From: Phycisphaerae bacterium | GTDB lineage: Bacteria > Planctomycetota > Phycisphaerae > Tepidisphaerales > Tepidisphaeraceae | Assembly (NCBI GenBank): GCA_014380825.1 | Contig: JACMJD010000235.1 | Coordinates: forward strand, 1 to 9,456 | DNA length: 9,456 nucleotides | Direction of reading: 5' to 3' | In this document: in pieces, positions 1 to 6,475 of the stretch | Position numbering within the stretch: the stretch's first letter is position 1 | Layout: every line of letters begins with the position of its first letter | The notes under the pieces: generated by a model | Told to the model about the DNA's origin: nothing | What the model saw: the letters and a program-made list of their open reading frames with translations, nothing else | Database searches by the model: none | Translations under genes and position numbers: made by a program

Positions 1-853
<853 letters not shown>

Positions 854-869
854 ATTAGCGGCAATGAGC

Positions 870-887
870 CGGCCCGTCCTCGGGCCG
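870..887 (-). promoter_or_regulatory. GC hairpin in the atpD leader
   Basis: CGGCCCG and CGGGCCG form a perfect 7-bp stem around a four-base loop. It lies about 30 bases upstream of the atpD start and, if the promoter at 917-944 is used, inside the 5' leader. It could influence translation or mRNA stability; no known riboswitch or leader class is recognised. Confidence 0.45.
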
Positions 888-916
888 ACAACGGTCACGA
901 AACTTCAGGGCCGGGG

Positions 917-944
917 ATTGTACAGTTCCTTCACAAAGGCTCAA
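917..944 (-). promoter_or_regulatory. candidate sigma-70-type promoter for atpD
   Basis: On the minus strand a -35-like TTGAGC (939-944) and a -10-like TACAAT (917-922) are separated by 16 bases. Transcription would start near 910, giving a leader of about 70 bases. This is the best sigma-70-like pair I found in the divergent region, but it is a visual match only. Confidence 0.45.
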
Positions 945-1096
945 GGATCGACGACTTACACAACGGTCGCGAGTTCCCGCCGTTGGCTAGCCAGGCCGCC
1001 ATTTCGATCGTCACCGCTCGACCGTCGCCGAGTGATCGCGAGCTCCCGACATCCAAACGATCGGCAGGCAAGATGTTCGGATTCGCGCGACGGCGC

Positions 1097-1137
1097 AAAA
1101 CACGCTTGGTGTTTTCGTCATGTTAAGGTAGCATGAC
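1097..1137. repeat. two adjacent perfect inverted repeats
   Basis: AAAACAC (1097-1103) and GTGTTTT (1109-1115) form a 7-bp stem with a five-base loop. Immediately after, GTCATG (1117-1122) and CATGAC (1132-1137) form a 6-bp dyad with a nine-base spacer. The first could act as a small hairpin or operator; the second looks more like a protein-binding dyad. Both lie in the noncoding divergent region. Function is unknown. Confidence 0.45.
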
Positions 1138-1210
1138 TCTGTTCCTTTGTTCCAGCCGCCTTAACCAACCGAATGGCGGCGATGTTCGGTCGTTCAACTC
1201 AAACTAACGA

Positions 1211-1238
1211 GTTCCATTGAAACGCTGCGAAATGGAAC
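1211..1238. promoter_or_regulatory. perfect 8-bp inverted repeat upstream of the prepilin pair (operator candidate)
   Basis: GTTCCATT (1211-1218) and AATGGAAC (1231-1238) are exact reverse complements separated by 12 bases. The dyad ends 71 bases before the first prepilin start, where a regulator of that gene could bind. A TTGAAA that might serve as a -35 overlaps the left arm (1217-1222), but no good -10 follows at the right distance. The regulatory role is inference from position and symmetry. Confidence 0.4.
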
Positions 1239-1294
1239 GCGCATCGATTTGATCATGTGGCGGCCGTTCGTTTGGGTCGCGCAGGAGTCAGATC

Positions 1295-1300
1295 AGGGAG
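1295..1300 (+). promoter_or_regulatory. Shine-Dalgarno of the first prepilin-like gene
   Basis: AGGGAG lies nine bases before the ATG at 1310. The same CAGGGAGCA string recurs before the second copy, so the ribosome binding site appears to have been duplicated with the gene. Confidence 0.7.
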
Positions 1301-1309
1301 CATCAGGCT

Positions 1310-2434
1310 ATGCAGTCATCACTCGGTCGGCACGGCGTACGCGCGCGCACCGCATTTACGCTCGTGGAGTTGTTGGTCGTCATCGGGATCATCGCCGTCC
1401 TAATTGGCGTCCTCCTTCCCGCACTCAGTAAGGCCCGCGCTCGAGCACAGACCGTCGCGTGCCTCGCAAATCTCCGCTCGATCTCCCAAGCGTGCGTCAA
1501 CTACACGGTCGAATACAAGGGCAGCTACCCGTTCGGCTTCGCCTTCAACAAATTCAAGCCGGCCGATGGTAGACCCGCAGGCGCTGACTCTAGCTACATC
1601 ACCTGGTTCAGTTCCTGCGACAAATACATGAAGGCTCGGGAAACCGAGATCGTCCTGCTGGATGCCAACTCGGGTTTCTACGACGGCGCCACGCGTCGCG
1701 TGTTCAACGCCGCCTTCAAGTGCCCTGCGGTCGATACGGGCACCTTCAAGCAGCAAGTGCATTACTTCAATCACGGCGTGGTCATGCCGCAGATGACGTT
1801 GGAACTGCCGACGATGTTCCGCGGCACTGTTCCGCCGCTCCGGGGACCCGCCAAGGTCAATCAGGTGTATCCCGACACGGCATTGTTCTGGGACACTCCG
1901 GTCTTCTCCGACGCCGCCAGCGTCACGCCGGCCATGTTCTGGAGCGGCGCGGGTGATCACACGTCAGCCGGCTACGCGCCGTTCTGTACGATAATTGACG
2001 ACAACGAAGCATCGCCAAGTGCGGAAAATGGCCTGCTCTGTCACCCGGAACTCCCCGAACGCCGATTCCGCGGCTCGACCGGCGACCGATTCGCAGGTTC
2101 GACGAATCCGCTCAAGGCTCCCAGCGGGCCGATCGCCTGGGCGAGTGACGAGTTCATCACGTCGATGAACCTCGGATATACGTCGGGCAACATCGACTTT
2201 GGTGGCGGCACCGTTTGGAATATCGGCAATGCCCGCTTTCGCCACAACGGCTTGGGCTGCAATGTCGCGTTCGTCGACGGTAGCGTCCGAACGCTGTACC
2301 TCAATTCGCGTCGCACCGTTTCCGGCAGCGGAGCCAGCACTTACAACGACACCGAGTTCCGCCGCTACATGCTCATGATCAAATGGCCCAGCGGAACTGG
2401 GATCAAAGATACGCTTAGTTACCAAACGAACTAA
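1310..2434 (+). CDS. prepilin-like (DUF1559-type) pseudopilin, copy 1
   Basis: This 374-residue protein has a short basic leader, then the class III prepilin signal FTLVELLVVIGIIAVL starting at Phe16 with Glu20 at +5, and a hydrophobic helix to about residue 37. A prepilin peptidase would cut before Phe16; the -1 residue is Ala rather than the usual Gly. The remainder is a globular exported domain with cysteines at 51, 62, 103, 138, 226, 244 and 317. Near the C-terminus, FRHNGLGCNVAFVDGSVR (310-327) matches the planctomycete prepilin-processing-associated H-X9-DG motif, with ten instead of nine residues between His312 and Asp323. Such proteins are expanded in planctomycetes; their role is unproven but pseudopilin-like, in a type II secretion or pilus-like apparatus. 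The next gene is a close paralog 51 bases downstream, probably on the same transcript. The family is clear, the exact function unknown. Confidence 0.9.
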   Translation: MQSSLGRHGVRARTAFTLVELLVVIGIIAVLIGVLLPALSKARARAQTVACLANLRSISQACVNYTVEYKGSYPFGFAFNKFKPADGRPAGADSSYITWFSSCDKYMKARETEIVLLDANSGFYDGATRRVFNAAFKCPAVDTGTFKQQVHYFNHGVVMPQMTLELPTMFRGTVPPLRGPAKVNQVYPDTALFWDTPVFSDAASVTPAMFWSGAGDHTSAGYAPFCTIIDDNEASPSAENGLLCHPELPERRFRGSTGDRFAGSTNPLKAPSGPIAWASDEFITSMNLGYTSGNIDFGGGTVWNIGNARFRHNGLGCNVAFVDGSVRTLYLNSRRTVSGSGASTYNDTEFRRYMLMIKWPSGTGIKDTLSYQTN

Positions 2435-2473
2435 GTTAGGCAACAGTTCGTTCGGCAGGCATTTTCACCGCAC

Positions 2474-2479
2474 AGGGAG
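2474..2479 (+). promoter_or_regulatory. Shine-Dalgarno of the second prepilin-like gene
   Basis: AGGGAG lies six bases before the ATG at 2486, in the 51-base gap between the two paralogs. The gap contains no visible terminator, which favours co-transcription. Confidence 0.7.
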
Positions 2480-2485
2480 CAAGAC

Positions 2486-3604
2486 ATGCATTCGTCACTC
2501 GATCGAAGACGCGCTAGCGCGCGCCCCGCGGCGTTTACGCTCGTTGAGTTGTTGGTGGTCATCGGCATCATTGCCGTGTTGATCAGCGTGCTGCTGCCGG
2601 CGCTCAGCAAAGCGCGGCTTCGAGCACAGACAGTTGCATGTCAGTCAAACCTCCGCCAAATCGTGCAGGCGTGTGTCAACTACACGGTTGAATACAAAGG
2701 TAGCTACCCGTTTGGCTTCGCATTCAACAAGTTCAATCCGGCCAACGGTCGTCCGTCCGGCAGCGACTCCAGCTACATCACCTGGTTCAGCTCCTGCGAC
2801 AAATACATGAAGTCGAAGGAGACTGAGAATATCCTGCTGGATGCAAACTCCGGCTTTTACGACGGTGCCACGCGCCGTGTGTTCAGTGCCGCATTCAAGT
2901 GCCCCACGGTGGATGTCGGCACCTTCAAGCAGCAGGTGCATTACTTCAACCATGGCGTCGTCATGCCGAACATGCCATTGGAGTTGCCGACGACGTTCCG
3001 CGGCACTGTCCCAGCGCTGCGCTCACCCGCAAAAGTCAACCAAGTTTACCCCGACACGGCGTTGTTCTGGGACACGCCAGTATTTTCCGAAGCCGCCAGC
3101 GTCACGCCGGGAATGTTCTGGGGGACCGATCACTCGAGCACCGGCTATGCCGCGTTCTGCACGATGATTGATGACAATGCTCCCGCGTTGAATGGTGAGA
3201 ACTGCCTGCTCTCGCACCCGGAACTGCCCGAGCGCCGATTCCGCAGCGCAACTGGTGACCGATTTGCCGGCTCCACCAACGTACTGAAAGCGCCGAGCGG
3301 CCCGATCGCCTGGGCCAGCGATGCGTACTTGATTGCCCTTGGCTTCGCCTTCTCGCAGAATACCGATTATGGTGGCGGCACCGTGTGGAACCCCGGCAAT
3401 GCCCGCTTCCGCCACAATGGCTTAGGCTGCAATGTCGCGTTCGTCGACGGCAGCGTTCGAACGCTGTTCCTGAACCCGAACCGAACCGTTTCCGGCTCGG
3501 GCTCATCAACGTTCATCGAATGCGAATTCCGTCGCTACATGCTCATGATCAAGTGGCCCAGCGGAACCGGGATCAAGGATACGGGCGTCTATCAGACGAA
3601 CTGA
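2486..3604 (+). CDS. prepilin-like (DUF1559-type) pseudopilin, copy 2
   Basis: This 372-residue protein is a tandem paralog of the preceding gene, about 80% identical by eye and alignable end to end. It keeps the prepilin signal (Phe17 as +1, Glu21 as +5, Ala16 at -1), the hydrophobic helix, and the FRHNGLGCNVAFVDGSVR motif (308-325; His310, Asp321, ten residues between). The most divergent parts are the leader, residues about 212-240 and residues 280-295. One cysteine has moved: Cys240 here replaces Gly241 of copy 1, while Ser243 replaces its Cys244; there is also an extra Cys346. Many codons differ only at the third base, so the duplication is old and the protein is under purifying selection. 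The gene is followed by a strong terminator. It is probably a second subunit of the same exported structure, but no partner machinery is in the window. Confidence 0.9.
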   Translation: MHSSLDRRRASARPAAFTLVELLVVIGIIAVLISVLLPALSKARLRAQTVACQSNLRQIVQACVNYTVEYKGSYPFGFAFNKFNPANGRPSGSDSSYITWFSSCDKYMKSKETENILLDANSGFYDGATRRVFSAAFKCPTVDVGTFKQQVHYFNHGVVMPNMPLELPTTFRGTVPALRSPAKVNQVYPDTALFWDTPVFSEAASVTPGMFWGTDHSSTGYAAFCTMIDDNAPALNGENCLLSHPELPERRFRSATGDRFAGSTNVLKAPSGPIAWASDAYLIALGFAFSQNTDYGGGTVWNPGNARFRHNGLGCNVAFVDGSVRTLFLNPNRTVSGSGSSTFIECEFRRYMLMIKWPSGTGIKDTGVYQTN

Positions 3605-3653
3605 TTGCCAGCCCACAACGCTGTTGTCAGCGGCGCGTGCTTCAAGCACACCA

Positions 3654-3691
3654 AAGCGGCGACCATCAATCCGATGGTCGCCGCTTCTTTT
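3654..3691 (+). terminator. intrinsic terminator of the prepilin pair
   Basis: A perfect 14-bp stem, AAGCGGCGACCATC (3654-3667) with GATGGTCGCCGCTT (3673-3686), closes a five-base loop and runs into CTTTT. It lies 50 bases after the stop of copy 2 and separates the prepilin unit from the hydrolase gene. Confidence 0.9.
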
Positions 3692-3726
3692 CGTAAGCGG
3701 CAACGCATGGCTTCCGGGAATTCACT

Positions 3727-3754
3727 TTCGACTGCTCACGGTATTCGGTATATC
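3727..3754 (+). promoter_or_regulatory. weak candidate promoter for the hydrolase gene
   Basis: TTCGAC (3727-3732) and TATATC (3749-3754) are spaced by 16 bases, after the terminator and 35 bases before the start codon. A promoter is expected here because the terminator ends the upstream unit, but the match to sigma-70 is mediocre. Confidence 0.3.
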
Positions 3755-3789
3755 GGTGACGAACGACCTCCTTTCCGTGCTACAGGTGA

Positions 3790-5844
3790 ATGATGGTGCG
3801 TAATCCATTTGTTGTGGATCGACTCGAGCCGCGCCAACTCCTTGCCGGCATCACGCTGATCACGCACGGGTATCAATCCAACGGCGTCGCGCCGCAGTGG
3901 CTGGATCGGATGGCCGAAGTGGTCGATCGACGCATCGAGCCGCAGTCGGGCAGCCTCTGGAGCGACGTGGCGCTCTATCGGCTTCAGATCACGCCCGCCG
4001 GCACGGGGGTGGCTTCGTTCACGCGCACCAACGGGCCGGCGCCGTCCACTTCATCCACCGGCGAAGCGGTGATCGTGCTGGACTGGGCGGCGGCGTCGGA
4101 CTCGATCTTCGGCAATCCGTCGACGGCGGTTGTCGCGCCGGTGGTTGCCAGCGCGCTGCTCGGCGCCGGCGCCAGCCTCGGCTTTGCCAGCACCAGCGGC
4201 GCGCTTGCGGTGCCCCTGCACTTGATCGGCCACAGTCGTGGCGGATCGATGGTGTCCGAGATCGCGCGCGTGCTGGGACAGAGCGGGATCATCGTCGATC
4301 AAGTCACGACGCTCGATCCGTTCCCGCTTGGCCCGGACCCAGGGCCCGACGGGAGCGCGGATATTTACGACAATGTGGTGTTCGCGGACAACTACTACGA
4401 GAACACCGATTCGTTCGTACACGGCGACACCGTCGCCGGCGCCGCAAACAATGGTCCGCTGAATTTGCCCGGCGGTGCGTCGCTGGCGCACTCGGACATT
4501 CACACGTACTACCACGGCACGATCGGCCGCGCCGCAACCGGCGACGGCGATGTCACGCTGAACCCGGCGTGGTACACCAGCACGACGCAGCGCGCCACGA
4601 CCGGCTACGACTGGTCGCGCGTCAGCGGTGGCGCACGACCCGCGGCCGGTTTGTCATCGCTTGGTGGCGGAAGCGCGGCGCGGTTGCACGTCAACACGAC
4701 CGCGAACCCGCTCTGGCCGAACGTCGTGTTCTCGTCGATCACCGGCGGGACGAATGGCTTCGTCGCCAACGGGCAGAACCTCACGTTCAACTTTCGTCAC
4801 CAGACGCACAACACCTCGACCGAGATCGACTTCTATCTCGACACCGACACCAACGTCTTCAACGGCTTCCACCGAACGGTCGGGGCCGCGCCGTCGAACA
4901 CCTTGCTCGACACCGGCGCGACGCCGAACTCGCTGCCCGGCAGCACCAACTTCCTCTGGTCGACCGCGAACACAACACCGGGCGCTTACTACGTACACGC
5001 GTTGATCACCAACGGCGCGGGCAAAGTTCGCGTCACGACTTTTCCGCAGCAGCTCTTCGTCACCGCCGCCGGCATCGAGACCACGACTAAGCGCTGGTCC
5101 GACGACACCGCGAACCACGACTTCGCCGAGCCGCGTAACTGGTCACCCGGCGGCGCGCCAACCGCAAGCGATCGCGTCGCGATCGGTTTCGGCACGACCA
5201 ACATCGCCACGACCAGCAGCGTGCAATCGATCGACCTGTCCGGCGTCGCGGTCGTCACGTCGAACGCCACGCAACGACTCGCATCACTCGCGCTGGCAGA
5301 TTCGTCTGGCTTCAACCTCGCCGGCGGCGGAAACAAAATCCTGGTCACGCAACGACTCGCGCTGCACGAAAGCGCCAAGCTCGACCTCTTCGACAACGAC
5401 TTGTTGATCGACTACTCAACCGCTTCGCCGCTTGCGGCGTCGCAAACCCAAATCGCCTCCGGCGCGCTTTTCTCCTCTACCGCGCAATCCAATCCGCTGA
5501 CTAACACGACGCTCGGCGCGATCCAATCCAGCGACTACCTGACGATCTACGGCCCCGGCGCCACGTTCGCCGGCGAACCAATCGACGCGACCGCCGTGCT
5601 GGTCAAATACACATATCACGGCGACACCGACTTCAACGGCGTGGTCGACTTCGACGATTACAGCCGTGCCGACGCGGGCTTCAACAACAACCGCACCGGC
5701 TGGATCAACGGCGACTTCGACTACAACGGCATCGTCGACTTTGACGACTACTCCCTGATCGACCGAGCCTTCAATACGCAGCTCGCCGCGCTGCGTCCCG
5801 CACTGATCCAAAAACCAAAGCCGATGCGCGCCGGATTCGCGTAG
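3790..5844 (+). CDS. secreted alpha/beta-hydrolase (lipase-like) with LEPRQLLAG motif and dockerin-like C-terminus
   Basis: The protein is 684 residues long. Residues 12-20 (LEPRQLLAG) are the N-terminal motif of planctomycete extracellular proteins; there is no ordinary long hydrophobic signal peptide before it. Residues about 21-260 form an alpha/beta-hydrolase: an early strand ending in HG (26-27), the nucleophile elbow GHSRGG with Ser149, a likely acid in TTLDPFP (Asp176), and a His-rich segment HSDIHTYYHG (234-243) where His234 is the best catalytic candidate. The order and spacing resemble pancreatic-type lipases; the substrate is unknown. Residues 300-425 look like an Ig-like beta-sandwich, 436-540 like beta-strand repeats beginning at NWSPGGAPTASD. 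Two EF-hand/dockerin-type loops follow (Asp612-Asp623 and Asp642-Asp653). ATG 3793 or GTG 3796 may be the true start, since AGGTGA directly abuts ATG 3790. The last 150 residues match the C-terminus of the convergent minus-strand gene. Confidence 0.85.
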   Translation: MMVRNPFVVDRLEPRQLLAGITLITHGYQSNGVAPQWLDRMAEVVDRRIEPQSGSLWSDVALYRLQITPAGTGVASFTRTNGPAPSTSSTGEAVIVLDWAAASDSIFGNPSTAVVAPVVASALLGAGASLGFASTSGALAVPLHLIGHSRGGSMVSEIARVLGQSGIIVDQVTTLDPFPLGPDPGPDGSADIYDNVVFADNYYENTDSFVHGDTVAGAANNGPLNLPGGASLAHSDIHTYYHGTIGRAATGDGDVTLNPAWYTSTTQRATTGYDWSRVSGGARPAAGLSSLGGGSAARLHVNTTANPLWPNVVFSSITGGTNGFVANGQNLTFNFRHQTHNTSTEIDFYLDTDTNVFNGFHRTVGAAPSNTLLDTGATPNSLPGSTNFLWSTANTTPGAYYVHALITNGAGKVRVTTFPQQLFVTAAGIETTTKRWSDDTANHDFAEPRNWSPGGAPTASDRVAIGFGTTNIATTSSVQSIDLSGVAVVTSNATQRLASLALADSSGFNLAGGGNKILVTQRLALHESAKLDLFDNDLLIDYSTASPLAASQTQIASGALFSSTAQSNPLTNTTLGAIQSSDYLTIYGPGATFAGEPIDATAVLVKYTYHGDTDFNGVVDFDDYSRADAGFNNNRTGWINGDFDYNGIVDFDDYSLIDRAFNTQLAALRPALIQKPKPMRAGFA
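5350..5790 (+). repeat. shared C-terminal module, copy in the hydrolase gene
   Basis: Encodes residues 521-667: a segment with the pattern LDLFDNDLLIDY, then NTTLGAIQSSDY, GPGATFAGEP, VLVKYTYHGD, and the two EF-hand-like loops joined by AGFNNNRTGW. The same order of motifs with near-identical wording occurs at 6479-6943 on the other strand. This is protein-level homology between two genes, not a mobile element. Confidence 0.85.
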
Positions 5845-5881
5845 CGCCCGCGAGCGTCTCCGTAGCAGAACTCGCGACGAC

Positions 5882-5946
5882 CACCCGCCAAGCACCGGCT
5901 GACACCCGCCAAGCCGTCCCGCGCCATCGGCCGACACCCGCCGAGC
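5882..5946. repeat. three short direct repeats CACCCGCCRAGC
   Basis: Copies of a 12-base unit begin at 5882, 5903 and 5935; the third has G for A at position nine. The second and third copies share GACACCCGCC and are followed by CGTC. Spacing is irregular (21 and 32 bases), so this is a small degenerate repeat cluster, not a CRISPR. Confidence 0.55.
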
Positions 5947-6245
5947 CGTCGATTTCTCCCCAATTTCGGTGGCTTCGTTCCGCTCGATTTGATTGCTTTT
6001 CGGTATGCGCATCTGGTCGGCCTCCCGCACATCTCCCGGCCCCGCAATCATTTGCGACGAGCGTCGCGCCGATGGCTTTTGGCTTCGCTTCGGACAGTTC
6101 TCGCGACGTCTACCCAACCCACATTCCCTTCACGCCGGGTCAGAGCGGTACTCCGCGCCGGCCCGGATTCGTTCCGCTGCTTAGCTTTTCAATGAACCTT
6201 GGGCGCGAACCGCAAAAAAATCGCACCTCCCATCTACTGACCCTG

Positions 6246-6278
6246 TTGCGCGCCGCGATCGCCGCGCGCGCAGCGCAA
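6246..6278. repeat. GC-rich inverted repeat
   Basis: TTGCGC (6246-6251) and GCGCAA (6273-6278) flank a GC-rich core containing the palindrome GCGATCGC. It may fold as a hairpin; the high GC content makes chance pairing likely. Confidence 0.3.
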
Positions 6279-6340
6279 GCACTCGAACCCTTCGCCGCAG
6301 CGTTCAATTCAAGATAAGAAAAAGATTTTGTTCCCGCGCC

Positions 6341-6374
6341 GCGCTGCGCCGGCCGCGCTGCTCCGGCGCAGCGC
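6341..6374. repeat. perfect 12-bp inverted repeat (stable hairpin)
   Basis: GCGCTGCGCCGG (6341-6352) and CCGGCGCAGCGC (6363-6374) are exact reverse complements around a ten-base loop. Read on the minus strand the hairpin is followed, after about 14 bases, by AAAATCTTTTTCTT, so it could be a backup terminator for the minus-strand gene, although the T-run is further away than usual. Confidence 0.6.
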
Positions 6375-6400
6375 AAGGAATCTGCGCGTCGCCGCCACCC

Positions 6401-6447
6401 TGAAAACAGAACCGCCGCCACCGTCGACGATTCGACGATGGCGGCGG
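6401..6447 (-). terminator. intrinsic terminator of the large surface-protein gene
   Basis: On the minus strand CCGCCGCCATCGTCG (6433-6447) pairs with CGACGGTGGCGGCGG (6412-6426) over 15 positions, with one U-G wobble and a six-base loop, and is followed by TTCTGTTTTC. It begins 29 bases after the stop codon at 6476-6478. Read on the plus strand the wobble becomes a C-A mismatch and no T-run follows, so it acts mainly for the minus gene. Confidence 0.8.
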
Positions 6448-6475
6448 CGGATTCGAGCAAGGTTAGCCGGCGCTC

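Larger units (their letters stand above)
5845..6475. other. noncoding interval between convergent genes
   Basis: This 631-base stretch lies between the stop of the hydrolase gene and the stop of the large surface-protein gene. Open frames here are low-complexity and Arg/Ala-rich and resemble no family, and I see no plausible ribosome binding site with a convincing protein. It contains short CACCCGCC-type repeats at its left end, GC-rich inverted repeats at 6246-6278 and 6341-6374, an AT-rich patch at about 6311-6330, and a terminator for the minus gene at 6401-6447. No strong terminator for the plus-strand hydrolase gene is evident. Confidence 0.65.

Noticed and set aside
3605..3793. Short open frame between the prepilin pair and the hydrolase
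   Set aside because: It spans the perfect terminator hairpin, starts directly after a stop codon without a ribosome binding site, and resembles nothing.
3897..5090. A 397-codon plus-strand frame within the hydrolase gene
   Set aside because: The product is almost entirely Arg/Ala/His-rich with no motifs, while the overlapping frame shows clear hydrolase and dockerin-like domains.
5849..5876. CGCGAG/CTCGCG dyad directly after the hydrolase stop as its terminator
   Set aside because: The arms are only six bases with a 16-base loop and there is no T-run; it is probably chance in GC-rich DNA.
5882..5946. CRISPR-like array
   Set aside because: Only three 12-base units with unequal 9- and 20-base gaps; far too short and irregular for CRISPR repeats.
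6401..6450. Bidirectional terminator serving both convergent genes
   Set aside because: On the plus strand the U-G pair becomes C-A and no T-run follows, and the hairpin is more than 550 bases past the hydrolase stop.
6140..6460. A 106-codon minus-strand frame after the surface-protein gene
   Set aside because: It runs through the terminator and the 12-bp hairpin, and its Ala/Arg-rich product has no recognisable domain.
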